This document shows, piece after piece, positions 1 through 8,425 of a stretch of DNA of 64,000 nucleotides. The translations under genes were made by a program, and so were the position numbers. The stretch comes from Nesterenkonia lutea (GTDB lineage Bacteria > Actinomycetota > Actinomycetes > Actinomycetales > Micrococcaceae), in the NCBI RefSeq assembly GCF_014873955.1, contig NZ_JADBED010000001.1, positions 620,001 to 684,000 of the forward strand, given 5' to 3'. The stretch's first letter is position 1; every line of letters begins with the position of its first letter. A model generated the notes under the pieces. It was given only the letters and a program-made list of their open reading frames with translations, had not been told where the DNA came from and did no database searches.

Positions 1-477
1 GACGGCGTGGGGGAGATCAACTACGAGGGAGACAGCCCGGCCTACGCGGGAAACTTTGCCGACCTGGACCCGAAGTACCGGGACCACTGGGGGCGGCCCA
101 TGCTGCGCATCACCTTCGACTTCCGCGAGAACGAACGCAACATGCATCGATTCATCTCCGGCAAGTGTGAAGAGATCGTCAGGGCGATGGACGCCGACGA
201 ACTGCAGGTGGACCGAGATCTCGGGGTCTACCGCATCGACCAGTACCAGAGCACCCACCCCACCGGTGGGGCGATCATGGGCACGGATCCGGGCAACAGC
301 GTGACCAACAGCTACGGACAGGTCTGGGACACCCCCAACGTGTTCGTCACCGGGGCGGCGCTGTATCCGCAGAATCCGGGAGCCAACCCCACCGGAACAG
401 CCGGGGCGCTTGCGCTGCGCACGGCGGAGGCGATCCGAGACCGATATTTCAACGCTCCGGCAGAACTGCTGGCGTAG
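1..477 (+). CDS. GMC-family oxidoreductase, C-terminal part (5' end outside window)
   Basis: The reading frame is open from the first base, so the gene starts upstream of the window; about 158 C-terminal residues are visible. They carry the GMC_oxred_C signature: the catalytic-region histidine in HPTGGAIMGTDP, and a closing FAD-domain segment with NVFVTGAALYPQNPGANPTGT followed by an ALRTAEAI helix. This pattern is closest to membrane-associated sugar and polyol dehydrogenases such as the gluconate 2-dehydrogenase large subunit, which pass electrons to cytochrome c rather than to oxygen. That would suit the oxidase and cytochrome c genes starting 32 bases downstream, but the substrate cannot be told from this fragment. 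The family call is firm; the link to the oxidase is inference. Confidence 0.85.
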   Translation, partial: DGVGEINYEGDSPAYAGNFADLDPKYRDHWGRPMLRITFDFRENERNMHRFISGKCEEIVRAMDADELQVDRDLGVYRIDQYQSTHPTGGAIMGTDPGNSVTNSYGQVWDTPNVFVTGAALYPQNPGANPTGTAGALALRTAEAIRDRYFNAPAELLA

Positions 478-509
478 ACCGCGCGGATCAGGAGAGGGAG
501 GAGGGCGGG

Positions 510-908
510 ATGCAGCGACACGGGATCGGCGGAAGAAGCGCCGCAGGCGTGCTCGCGGTGACGCTCGCTGCGACATGTGCCGTCGCCTGTGCCAGCCCAG
601 GCGGTCCCGGAGTCGCTGTCGTCGAGGTCACCGACGCCGGCTTCGAACCCGCGACCCTCGTCGTCGCCCCGGGGACAGAAGTGCGCTGGACGAACGTCTC
701 CGCACAAGCTCACGCGATCTCCAGCGGCGGGGACCTGTTGCCTGATCAGCAGGCGATCCCCGAAGGTGCCGAGCCTTTCGACTCCGGGCGTCTTCGCGAG
801 GGGGAGGCCTTCGCCCACGTCGTGGAGCTCGAAGGGGAGTACTACTACGAGGGTCGTCATCAGGACGGGGACCCGCTGGTGGGAACGATTCAGGTGGTTC
901 AGCCGTGA
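510..908 (+). CDS. Cupredoxin-like lipoprotein with degenerate copper site
   Basis: A 132-residue exported protein. The N-terminus has a hydrophobic signal ending in a lipobox (CAVAC-A), so it is probably a membrane-anchored lipoprotein. The rest is a cupredoxin-like beta domain (GFEPATLVVAPGTEVRWTN, then AHAISS with the first His ligand). In type-1 copper proteins the last loop holds Cys, His and Met. Here the loop reads YYYEGRHQDGDPLVG: the His is kept, the Cys position is Glu and the Met position is Leu, so ordinary type-1 copper binding is unlikely. An unusually strong purine-rich ribosome site (AGGGAGGAGGG) precedes the ATG. Its stop overlaps the GTG start of the subunit II gene (GTGA), so it belongs to the oxidase operon. 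It may be a structural or assembly protein. Confidence 0.75.
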   Translation: MQRHGIGGRSAAGVLAVTLAATCAVACASPGGPGVAVVEVTDAGFEPATLVVAPGTEVRWTNVSAQAHAISSGGDLLPDQQAIPEGAEPFDSGRLREGEAFAHVVELEGEYYYEGRHQDGDPLVGTIQVVQP

Positions 909-1960
909 AGACACTGACACGGACAGCCCTGTTGCTTCCCATCCTCGGCGTGGCCCTGGCGCTGGGAGGATGCGCTCGCGCCACGGAGCGCCAATCGGCG
1001 CTGAATCCCATGAGCCCCGACGCAGAGACGATCGACATGCACTGGCAGACGATGCTCTGGGTGGGCGCTGCGGTGTGGGCGATCGTGGTGGGCATGACGA
1101 TCGCCACGCTGATCCGACGACGTCGGCGCGAGGCGGAAGGACGACGGGTGGTCCTCTTCGTGGCTCTGGCGGGGGCGGTCATCCCCGCCGCCATCCTGGT
1201 GGGAATCATGGCCCAGTCCGTGTGGGTGCTGCAGAAGACGGATCCCGGCCAGGAGGTCGCTGGCAGCACCATCACCGTGACCGGACATCAATACTGGTGG
1301 GAGGTCGAGTACCCGGAACACGGAGTCATCACCGCCAATGAGATTCACATTCCGACGGGGGAGCGGGTGCGTCTGGAGCTGGGCTCCACCGATGTGGTGC
1401 ACAGCGTCTGGGTGCCGGAGCTCGGCGGGAAGATGGACATGACCCCCGGACGCAGCACCAGCATGTGGCTGGAGACCGACGAGCCAGGAACGTATTGGGG
1501 ACAGTGCGCCGAGTACTGCGGAACGCAGCATGCCCTGATGCGCCTGGTCGTGGTGGCCCATGAGCCGCAGGAGTTCGAGAGCTGGCTCCAGGCTCAGGGG
1601 GAGCCCGCTGTCGAACCACCGGCCCCCGGGGACGACCCCGACACGATCGACGCGGAGGACACTCCGGACCAGCAGGACGAGGACGTGGTCGCGCAGGGCC
1701 GCGAGGTGTTCATGTCTTCCTCCTGCGTCTACTGCCACACCATCGCAGGAACCGAGGCCCAGGGACGCGCCGGACCAGACCTGACCCACCTGGCCAGCAG
1801 GGAGACCCTGGCCGCGGGGACGCTGCCCAACAACCCGGGAAATCTCGCCGCATGGGTCGTCGATCCGCAGGCCATCAAGCCGGGCAACGAGATGCCCGGA
1901 ACCGATCTGGGCGGCGAAGAGCTGCAGGCGCTGCTGGCCTATCTGGAAAGTCTGGAGTAG
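905..1960 (+). CDS. ctaC: Cytochrome c oxidase subunit II fused to cytochrome c (caa3 type)
   Basis: 351 residues. A signal with a lipobox (LGGC) is followed by two transmembrane helices (about residues 50-70 and 83-103) and then the periplasmic CuA domain. The electron-entry motif GHQYWWEVEYP and the CuA ligands CAEYCGTQHALM (Cys, Glu, Cys, His, Met) are all present. A Pro/Asp-rich linker leads to a C-terminal class I cytochrome c with the heme site CVYCH and a distal Met in the region PGNEMPGT. A fused heme domain on subunit II defines the caa3 oxidases, which take electrons from cytochrome c and reduce oxygen. The GTG start overlaps the upstream stop; the subunit I gene follows after three bases. 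Confidence 0.95.
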   Translation: MKTLTRTALLLPILGVALALGGCARATERQSALNPMSPDAETIDMHWQTMLWVGAAVWAIVVGMTIATLIRRRRREAEGRRVVLFVALAGAVIPAAILVGIMAQSVWVLQKTDPGQEVAGSTITVTGHQYWWEVEYPEHGVITANEIHIPTGERVRLELGSTDVVHSVWVPELGGKMDMTPGRSTSMWLETDEPGTYWGQCAEYCGTQHALMRLVVVAHEPQEFESWLQAQGEPAVEPPAPGDDPDTIDAEDTPDQQDEDVVAQGREVFMSSSCVYCHTIAGTEAQGRAGPDLTHLASRETLAAGTLPNNPGNLAAWVVDPQAIKPGNEMPGTDLGGEELQALLAYLESLE

Positions 1961-1963
1961 CTC

Positions 1964-4462
1964 ATGGCCCACGAGACGGCAGTCATGGACGAGCGGGTCT
2001 ACGACGCGCACCCGCGCCTCAAAGGCGTGTTCACGAGTGTCCAGCACAAAGTCGTGGGACAGCGGTACATGGTGACCGCCTTTATATTCTTCCTCGTCGG
2101 CGGGCTTGAAGCACTGCTGCTCCGGACCCAGCTGGCTCAGTCGGACAACGATTTTCTCAGCGCGGAGAGCTACAACGAGCTGTTCACGATGCACGGCACG
2201 ACGATGATGTTCCTCTTCGCGATCCCGTTCCTCGAGGGTCTGGGGACCTATCTTCTCCCTCTGCAGGTGGGTGCGCGAGACATGCCCTTCCCGCGGTATA
2301 ACGCCTTCAACTACTGGTGCTATCTCGGCGGCGGCATCCTGCTCTACAGCAGCTTCCTCGTCGGCATGGTGCCGGACACAGGCTGGTTCGCCTATGTGCC
2401 GCTCAGTGGCCCGGAATTCGCAGACAAGTCGATGGACATCTGGCTCTTCGGGCTGACCCTGGCGGAGATCGCGGCCGTGGGAGCCGCCATCGAGATCATC
2501 GTGGCCGTGCTCAAGACCCGGGCGCCGGGGATGTCCCTGGAGAAGATGCCGGTCTTCGCCTGGACGATGCTCTCGGTCGCTGTCCTGATCATCGTGGCCT
2601 TTGTTCCGCTGATCGTCGCCTCGGTGCTGCTCGAGCTCGACCGCACCGTCGGCACTGCGTTCTTCGACCCAGACGCCGGTGGGGACCCGCTGCTGTGGCA
2701 GCATCTGTTCTGGATCTTCGGCCACCCGGAGGTCTATGTCATGTTTCTCCCGGGAGCGGCGATCATCAGCCATGTCATCCCGGTCCACGCGAACCAGCGG
2801 CTGGCCGCCTACCCCTTCGTGGTGGTCGCTGTCATCACGACGGCGATCATGAGCCTCGGCCTGTGGGTGCACCATATGTACGTCACCGGACTGCCGCCGC
2901 TGACGCTGACCTTCTTCACCGCTGCGAGCATGTCCATCTCACTGGCCAGCGGGATCCAGATCTTCGCCTGGATCGCCACGCTGTGGCTCGGCAGACCCCG
3001 GTTCACCGTGCCGATGATGTTCGCACTGGCGTTCATCGTGACCTTCGTGGCCGGAGGCATCACCGGAGTCATGGTGGCCTCGGCGGCCTTCGACTCCCAG
3101 GTGCACGACAGCTACTTCGTGGTGGCCCACTTCCACTACGTCATCATCGGAGGTCTGCTCTTCCCCATCTTCGCGGCCCTCTACCACTGGTGGCCGAAGT
3201 TCACCGGACGCATGGCCAACCCGGTGGCCGGGCATGTCAGCTTCTGGCTGATCTTCCTCGGCTTCCACATCACGTTCTTCCCCATGCATCTCGCCGGTCT
3301 GTGGGGCATGCCCCGCCGGGTGTACACCTACGACACCTATATGGGCGTCGAGGTCGTGAACCTGCTCTCGACCATCGGCGCATTCGTGCTGGCCCTCGGC
3401 GTCCTCATCTTCACGGCTGCTCTGGTGTACGCGTGGAGGCGCGGTCCGCAGGCGCCCCGCGACCCGTGGGGAGGCGACACGCTCGAGTGGGCCACGGATT
3501 CTCCTCCCTCCTCCTCGAACTGGCCCACGATCCCCGTCGTGACCGACCGGCATCCGCAGTGGAGTTCCGGCGAGCCGATGTCCCGCTCCCAGCGCGCGAT
3601 GCACGAGGCATTTGACCGCCAGCCCGCCACCTTCCGCGCCACGCCACTGACCAGCGTCCTCTCTGCCGAGCCGCAGGGGACCCTGCGGCTGGCAGAACCG
3701 ACCTATTGGCCGGCGGTCCCCGCCGCAGGCATCCTCGTGATCGTCCTGAGTCTGCTCACCGAGGTGTATTGGATCAGCGCCGTGGGTGCCGCAGTCATGG
3801 TTGCCGGCTTCATCGGGTGGTCCTACCGGGTCGAGACCGACAACAACGAGACAGAGACGGCTCCGATCGGAGGATTCCCCGTGGAGGCCCGAGGGTCCCG
3901 GGCCATCGGCTGGTGGGCCGCGTGGTGCGCTGTCGCAGTGCTCCTGGTGGGCGTGGCGACGATCGTGCTCAGCGCCCTGTTCCTGCAGGTCAATTCCGGG
4001 AGCTGGACCACACAGACGCTGGACGCACCGGTGCTGACCCTCGGGGTGGGCGTGGCCGCCGGTGCAGGCTTCGCCGCCACGCGATGGGGGGCCGCCCGGT
4101 GCGTCCCCGAGGAGCACACCGCCACCGGCGCCCGCGGAACACACCTGACGGCTGCGCTGGCATCGACCATCGCAGGAGTGATCGCGCTGGTGCTGCTTGG
4201 GGCCATCTGGTTCGGCGCGGGCCTGGACCCGACCGTTCACGCGTACAACTCCTCCGTGATGCTCCTGCTGGCCATTCAGGCTCTGGCGGTGCTGTTCGCC
4301 CTCGGCGCCACCGTCGCCGCGGTCATCGCGCGGCTGCGGCAGACGCGCGACCTGCGACCCGCCCTGGTGCTGCAGAACGCCTCGATCATGTGGCTCGCGG
4401 TCCTGCTCGGCTGGGCGATGAGCTGGGCCGCCACAGATCTCATGCCCCGGGTGGTGATCTGA
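1964..4462 (+). CDS. ctaD: Cytochrome c oxidase subunit I with fused subunit III-like region
   Basis: 832 residues, against about 550 for an ordinary subunit I. The first ~520 residues hold the heme-copper oxidase core: HGTTMM (low-spin heme His), GHPEVY (CuB His cross-linked to Tyr, with the Glu that marks A1-type proton channels), HHMYV (the two other CuB His) and HFHYV (high- and low-spin heme His). After a soluble Pro/Ser-rich linker (about residues 490-570) come about seven more membrane helices resembling subunit III, ending in a DLRPALVLQNASIMW segment. I/III fusions are known from Thermus caa3 and some proteobacterial oxidases. No separate subunit III gene is present here, which fits the fusion. 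The enzyme reduces oxygen to water and pumps protons. Confidence 0.93.
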   Translation: MAHETAVMDERVYDAHPRLKGVFTSVQHKVVGQRYMVTAFIFFLVGGLEALLLRTQLAQSDNDFLSAESYNELFTMHGTTMMFLFAIPFLEGLGTYLLPLQVGARDMPFPRYNAFNYWCYLGGGILLYSSFLVGMVPDTGWFAYVPLSGPEFADKSMDIWLFGLTLAEIAAVGAAIEIIVAVLKTRAPGMSLEKMPVFAWTMLSVAVLIIVAFVPLIVASVLLELDRTVGTAFFDPDAGGDPLLWQHLFWIFGHPEVYVMFLPGAAIISHVIPVHANQRLAAYPFVVVAVITTAIMSLGLWVHHMYVTGLPPLTLTFFTAASMSISLASGIQIFAWIATLWLGRPRFTVPMMFALAFIVTFVAGGITGVMVASAAFDSQVHDSYFVVAHFHYVIIGGLLFPIFAALYHWWPKFTGRMANPVAGHVSFWLIFLGFHITFFPMHLAGLWGMPRRVYTYDTYMGVEVVNLLSTIGAFVLALGVLIFTAALVYAWRRGPQAPRDPWGGDTLEWATDSPPSSSNWPTIPVVTDRHPQWSSGEPMSRSQRAMHEAFDRQPATFRATPLTSVLSAEPQGTLRLAEPTYWPAVPAAGILVIVLSLLTEVYWISAVGAAVMVAGFIGWSYRVETDNNETETAPIGGFPVEARGSRAIGWWAAWCAVAVLLVGVATIVLSALFLQVNSGSWTTQTLDAPVLTLGVGVAAGAGFAATRWGAARCVPEEHTATGARGTHLTAALASTIAGVIALVLLGAIWFGAGLDPTVHAYNSSVMLLLAIQALAVLFALGATVAAVIARLRQTRDLRPALVLQNASIMWLAVLLGWAMSWAATDLMPRVVI

Positions 4463-4463
4463 T

Positions 4464-4856
4464 ATGGCACGCGCCGCAGCAGCAGTCCACCAGCCAGATG
4501 CCACGGCGCGCGGCACCTGGCGAGCTGTCATGCCGCTGCTTGTTCCACCCGTCGCCTGGACCGCCTCGCTGGGACTGTCCTGGCTGGTCCAGGACTTCAC
4601 CTGCACCGCCGCGATCACCGCAGGGGCTCCCGTCCCGGGCACTGCGCTGCTGGCCACCCTGCTCGCGATCAACACCGTGCTGCTGGTGGTCACAGCAGGA
4701 AGCGGCGTCGTGAGCGTCCGCGACTATCGAGCAGTCCGAGACGCCCAAGCGTCGCTCCTGCGCTTCCTGGCCCTGACCGGAGCGATCCTGGCCGTGTTCT
4801 TCGCCTACGGAATCGTCCTCATCGGAGCCATGCCCCTCGTGATGGAGGTCTGCTGA
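4464..4856 (+). CDS. Small membrane protein of the oxidase operon, function unknown
   Basis: 130 residues with three predicted membrane helices (about residues 23-45, 55-77 and 97-120) and a short soluble N-terminus. I recognise no catalytic motif. It starts one base after the subunit I/III stop and its own stop overlaps the ATG of the following cytochrome c gene, so it is translated as part of the oxidase operon. Small three-helix proteins occupy this position in other coxBA-cytochrome c operons with a I/III fusion, so it may be an accessory (subunit IV-like) or assembly protein. That role is inferred from position only. Confidence 0.75.
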   Translation: MARAAAAVHQPDATARGTWRAVMPLLVPPVAWTASLGLSWLVQDFTCTAAITAGAPVPGTALLATLLAINTVLLVVTAGSGVVSVRDYRAVRDAQASLLRFLALTGAILAVFFAYGIVLIGAMPLVMEVC

Positions 4857-5248
4857 TGACCTGTGAGAGCCCGTTGGCACGCACCGCAGCGATGATTCTC
4901 GCGCTCGCCGGGACCGCGGTGCTGTCCGCGTGCGGCACCGCAGAGGAGGCCGAACCCAGACCGGTGCCAGGGGGCGACCCAGAGGCCGGCCGGGCGGCCA
5001 TCCTCGAATATGGCTGCGCCTCCTGCCACGTCATCGACGACGTGGACAGCGTGGCCAGCTCTTTCGGCCCTGACCTGACCGACTTCGGCGAGGAGCTCTA
5101 CATCGCCGGACAACTGCCCAACCGTCCCGAGGAGCTCATCCGATGGATACAGACACCGCAGGAGATCCAGCCTGGGACCGCCATGCCGAACATGGGGGTC
5201 ACCGAACAGGACGCCCGCGACATCGCCGCCTTCCTCTACGACCAATGA
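4856..5248 (+). CDS. Cytochrome c lipoprotein (class I)
   Basis: 130 residues. The N-terminus is a signal with lipobox LSAC, so the mature protein should be anchored to the outer face of the membrane. One heme site, CASCH (about residue 58), lies at the start of a compact class I cytochrome c fold, and AMPNMGVTEQDARDIAAFLYDQ supplies the distal Met and the C-terminal helix. It probably shuttles electrons to the caa3 oxidase or accepts them from a dehydrogenase such as the GMC enzyme upstream. Its ATG overlaps the previous stop by one base and its stop overlaps the ccmC start (ATGA). Confidence 0.9.
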   Translation: MTCESPLARTAAMILALAGTAVLSACGTAEEAEPRPVPGGDPEAGRAAILEYGCASCHVIDDVDSVASSFGPDLTDFGEELYIAGQLPNRPEELIRWIQTPQEIQPGTAMPNMGVTEQDARDIAAFLYDQ

Positions 5249-6033
5249 GTCCGGCGCGGCGCCGGCTGCTCGCCGCCGGGCTTCTCGCGGGACTGCTCAC
5301 GCTCCCGCTCGCGGCGGTGCTCGCGCCGCCGGACGCCGTCCAAGGTCAGGCACAGCGGCTGATGTACCTCCACGTGCCCGCGGCGTGGAGCGCCTACCTG
5401 TGCTTCACCATGGTGACGGCGCTCAGCATCCGGCAGCTGTTTCGCAGAGACGACGCCCACCTCGAGGAAGCCCGTGCCGCGGCCGAGATCGGCGTGTTGC
5501 TGACTGGGTTCACCTTGGTCACAGGGAGCATCTGGGGGGCGCTGACCTGGGGGACCTGGTGGGCCTGGGACGCCCGGGTCACCAGCACCGTCGTCATGGG
5601 CCTGGTATATGTCGCCTACCTCGCAGCTGGTGGACTCGCACACGGCCGGCGAGGTCGGCAGGCCCACGCGGCGATCGGCGCCGCCGGTTTCCTCACAGTG
5701 CCCCTGGTGCATTTCTCGGTGCTCTGGTGGCGCACTCTGCATCAGCCGCCGACCATCCTCGCCCCGAGCCTGGACCCGCCGATGGAGCTGCTCATGCTCC
5801 TCGCCCTGGGCGCGTCCATGCTCACCTTCTCCCTCCTCACGGTCTGGGCGGTGAACCAGCGGGCTGCCACTGCCAGCTGGGCGCAGGCTGCCCCGACGAC
5901 GGGCGCGTCGACGGGGGCGTCAACCCCGGGCTCCCCGGGCTCCCCGGGCTCCCTGGGCTCCTCGGGCTCAGCGTCCGAGCCCCGGGACGAGACGGCTGCG
6001 GCTCAGCGCGCCGAGCAGGACCGGGTGCGCTGA
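5245..6033 (+). CDS. ccmC: Heme handling protein CcmC (cytochrome c maturation, System I)
   Basis: 262 residues, six membrane helices. It shows the signature of the heme handling protein family: the tryptophan-rich periplasmic loop GTWWAWDARVTS and the two external histidines in YLHVPAAW and VHFSVLWWRTLHQ. CcmC loads heme onto CcmE. The ATG at 5245 is chosen because it overlaps the upstream stop (ATGA), like its neighbours; an in-frame GTG 102 bases upstream would only add residues antisense to the cytochrome c fold. The last ~50 residues are a low-complexity Gly/Ser/Pro tail (repeated PGS units at about 5928-5962), probably cytoplasmic. The stop overlaps the ccmE start. Confidence 0.93.
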   Translation: MSPARRRLLAAGLLAGLLTLPLAAVLAPPDAVQGQAQRLMYLHVPAAWSAYLCFTMVTALSIRQLFRRDDAHLEEARAAAEIGVLLTGFTLVTGSIWGALTWGTWWAWDARVTSTVVMGLVYVAYLAAGGLAHGRRGRQAHAAIGAAGFLTVPLVHFSVLWWRTLHQPPTILAPSLDPPMELLMLLALGASMLTFSLLTVWAVNQRAATASWAQAAPTTGASTGASTPGSPGSPGSLGSSGSASEPRDETAAAQRAEQDRVR

Positions 6034-6464
6034 TGGCACAGGAACCCTCCTCCGGCGAGCGACGGCCCCGCGCCATCCGGCTCGGTGTGCTGGTCGCGGC
6101 CTGCGCCGGAGTGGTCGCCCTGGGTCTCTCGGCGGCTGAGGACGGAATCTCCTACTACCGGACCCCGAGCGAACTCGAAGAGACCGTGCAGGAGGGCGCC
6201 GTCCAGGGCGGGGACGGGATACGACTCGGGGGAATGGTGGTCACGGGTTCGCTCGTGGAGTCGCCCGGCGGCTCGAGAATGGTCGTGACAGATGGAGCGC
6301 GGGACGTCGCCGTGAGGTACCCGGGACGGTTCCCGGATGTGGTGCGGGAAGGGGAGGGCGCAGTCATAGACGGCATCCTGCGGCCGGACGGCACGATCGA
6401 CGCCGAGACGATCGTGCTGCGCCATTCCAACGAATACCGAGCACCGGAGGCTCAGGAACCATGA
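6033..6464 (+). CDS. ccmE: Heme chaperone CcmE
   Basis: 143 residues: a short cytoplasmic N-terminus, one membrane anchor (about residues 16-36), then an OB-fold periplasmic domain (GIRLGGMVVTGSL, VRYPGRFPDVVREGEGAVIDG). The heme-binding motif is VLRHSNEY, i.e. His-x3-Tyr, as in classical bacterial CcmE (HDENY in E. coli) and unlike the Cys-x3-Tyr variant of archaea and sulfate reducers. The His binds heme covalently before handing it to CcmF/H. It overlaps ccmC and ccmF by one and four bases, so the Ccm proteins are translationally coupled. Confidence 0.93.
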   Translation: MAQEPSSGERRPRAIRLGVLVAACAGVVALGLSAAEDGISYYRTPSELEETVQEGAVQGGDGIRLGGMVVTGSLVESPGGSRMVVTDGARDVAVRYPGRFPDVVREGEGAVIDGILRPDGTIDAETIVLRHSNEYRAPEAQEP

Positions 6465-8425
6465 CCGGTCTCGGCACGGTGCTGCTGGCTCTGGTCTTGG
6501 CGGCCTCCCTGGTCGGGGCAGCGGCCTGGGCAGGGATCCTCCGAGGCAGCCCGGCAGGGTGGCGGCCACAGACGCTGCAGGTTGCCGGTCACTGGGGGGC
6601 CGTGGTCGCCTTCGCCGCGACGTCGGCCGCCGTGGTCCTCGTCGAGACGGCGCTGCTGCGGCATGACACCGCGCTGAACTACGTCGCCATGGTCGCCGGC
6701 CCAGAGCTCCCCATCTATTACCGCGTCACGGCACTGTGGTCCGCGCTGGAAGGCTCGCTGCTGCTCTGGCTGCTGATCCTCTCGATGGTGGCGATGGTGG
6801 CTCTGCGCCCCTGGAGATCGGGGCACCCCGAACCGACCCGCGGACACGCCGTGACCGGTCTCGTGCTGGGCCTGCTCGTGGCGGCCTTCGCCGTCGTGGC
6901 CCTGATGGCCTCGCCCTTCGCAGTGCCCGAGGCGGCGATCACCGCGCGGCCCAGCCCGCTGCTCCAGGACCACGTCGCAATGGGCATCCACCCGCCGCTG
7001 CTCTACGGCGGATTTCTCGCCCTGGCGGTGCCCTACGCCCTGGCGCTCAGCGGACTCGTCTGCGGGGAGATGGACGCGCGGTGGGCGGACCGGCTCCACC
7101 GCTGGACGCTCGTGTCCTGGATGCTCATGACGGCCGGGATAGTCCTCGGCGGCTGGTGGTCCTACGCGGTGCTGGGCTGGGGCGGGTACTGGGCCTGGGA
7201 TCCGGTGGAGAACGCCTCGCTGCTGCCCTGGCTGACCGCCACTGCGCTGCTGCACACGGTCGCGCCCCGCGCCCGGACGGGAAGCTGGCGGATCTGGGCC
7301 GCCGCGCTCGCGGGAGCCAGCTTCGTGCTGGTGCTGCTGGCAACCTTCATCACCCGCTCGGGCGTGGTGGAGAGCATCCACGCGTTCACCACCTCCTCGC
7401 TCGGGCCGACCCTGCTGGTCATCGTCCTGCTCGCCTCGGCGGCCTGGCTGGTGCCGCTGCACCGGCGGCGGCGGAGCCTCGCCGAGGTCTCGACCTCGCC
7501 GCTCCTGTCGCGGCCGAACCTCTTGCGGCTGAACCGGACCCTGCTGGTCCTGATCATGCTGGTGGTGCTCGTGGGGACACTGCTGCCGACCGTCTTGGAA
7601 GCAGTCACCGGGGAGCGGCTCTCGGTGGGTCCGCCCTGGTACCACCGCACGCTCGCCCCGCTGGCACTCGTCCTGCTGGTGGCCATGGCGCTGGGCCCCT
7701 GGGTTCCGCTGCGCGGCACAAGCTGGGCCGCCCTGGGGCGCCGCGCGTTCCTGCCCCTGCTCGCCGGTGCCCTGGTCCTCGGCGTCGTCGCGCTCCTCTT
7801 CACTGACGTGTGGCTGGCCGTGGGCGCCGGGATCGCAGGCTTCGCCGCAGCGAGCCTGCTGGCGGTCGGCGGCACACGGCGTGGACGTGACAGGCACGCC
7901 GTCGGGGCATGGGTGGCTCACACCGGCATGGCGATCGCTGCGGTGGCCGTGCTGGGAGGCGGCCTGGGGACCGTGAGCCAGGAGACCGTCCCGGTCGGCG
8001 GCACCGTGACGGCAGGGACGACGACGGCCACCGTCCTGGGACTGGAGGGGGAGGAGGAGGGGCGCCGCAGCGTGGCGCGGGCGACGGTCGCGCTCGGCGA
8101 AGGACGCGACTTCCTCAGCACGGTGGAACCAGAGCTGCGCTGGTACGAGACCGAACGCACGATGCTGGCAGCACCGGAGATCCGCACCGAGCCGCTGCGT
8201 GACGTCTATGTGACGCTCCTGGACCTGGACGAGGAGGAGGGGCTGGTCACGCTCCGGCTGGCGGTGACCCCGCTGGTGGGCTGGATCTGGAGCTCCGCCG
8301 CCCTGATGATCCTCGGTGCCCTGATCGCGGGATGGCCGCGCCGTCGGCGCAGCTCCGCGCACCGCCGGTCAGGACCGGCCCCGGAGACCAGCGAGGTCCG
8401 GATCGTGTCGCAGGGAACCCGATGA
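6461..8425 (+). CDS. ccmF: Cytochrome c heme lyase CcmF
   Basis: 654 residues, the normal size for CcmF, with about 14-15 membrane helices. The heme-handling WWD domain is clear at about residues 230-255 (WWSYAVLGWGGYWAWDPVEN), and the conserved histidines in MGIHPPLLY and ITRSG-flanked segments are present. A larger periplasmic domain lies near the C-terminus before the last helix. With CcmH it attaches heme to the CxxCH cysteines of apocytochromes. Overlaps of four bases with ccmE and ccmG (ATGA both times) place it inside the operon. Confidence 0.95.
   Translation: MTGLGTVLLALVLAASLVGAAAWAGILRGSPAGWRPQTLQVAGHWGAVVAFAATSAAVVLVETALLRHDTALNYVAMVAGPELPIYYRVTALWSALEGSLLLWLLILSMVAMVALRPWRSGHPEPTRGHAVTGLVLGLLVAAFAVVALMASPFAVPEAAITARPSPLLQDHVAMGIHPPLLYGGFLALAVPYALALSGLVCGEMDARWADRLHRWTLVSWMLMTAGIVLGGWWSYAVLGWGGYWAWDPVENASLLPWLTATALLHTVAPRARTGSWRIWAAALAGASFVLVLLATFITRSGVVESIHAFTTSSLGPTLLVIVLLASAAWLVPLHRRRRSLAEVSTSPLLSRPNLLRLNRTLLVLIMLVVLVGTLLPTVLEAVTGERLSVGPPWYHRTLAPLALVLLVAMALGPWVPLRGTSWAALGRRAFLPLLAGALVLGVVALLFTDVWLAVGAGIAGFAAASLLAVGGTRRGRDRHAVGAWVAHTGMAIAAVAVLGGGLGTVSQETVPVGGTVTAGTTTATVLGLEGEEEGRRSVARATVALGEGRDFLSTVEPELRWYETERTMLAAPEIRTEPLRDVYVTLLDLDEEEGLVTLRLAVTPLVGWIWSSAALMILGALIAGWPRRRRSSAHRRSGPAPETSEVRIVSQGTR

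Noticed and set aside
899..2875. Long open frame on the - strand (658 codons) opposite the oxidase genes
   Set aside because: GC-rich third positions create long antisense frames; this one is opposite two proteins with clear catalytic motifs and shows only His/Gly/Arg-rich low-complexity sequence.
5143..5244. Earlier GTG start for ccmC
   Set aside because: It would add residues encoded out of frame inside the cytochrome c gene; the ATG at 5245 forms the same ATGA overlap seen across the operon.
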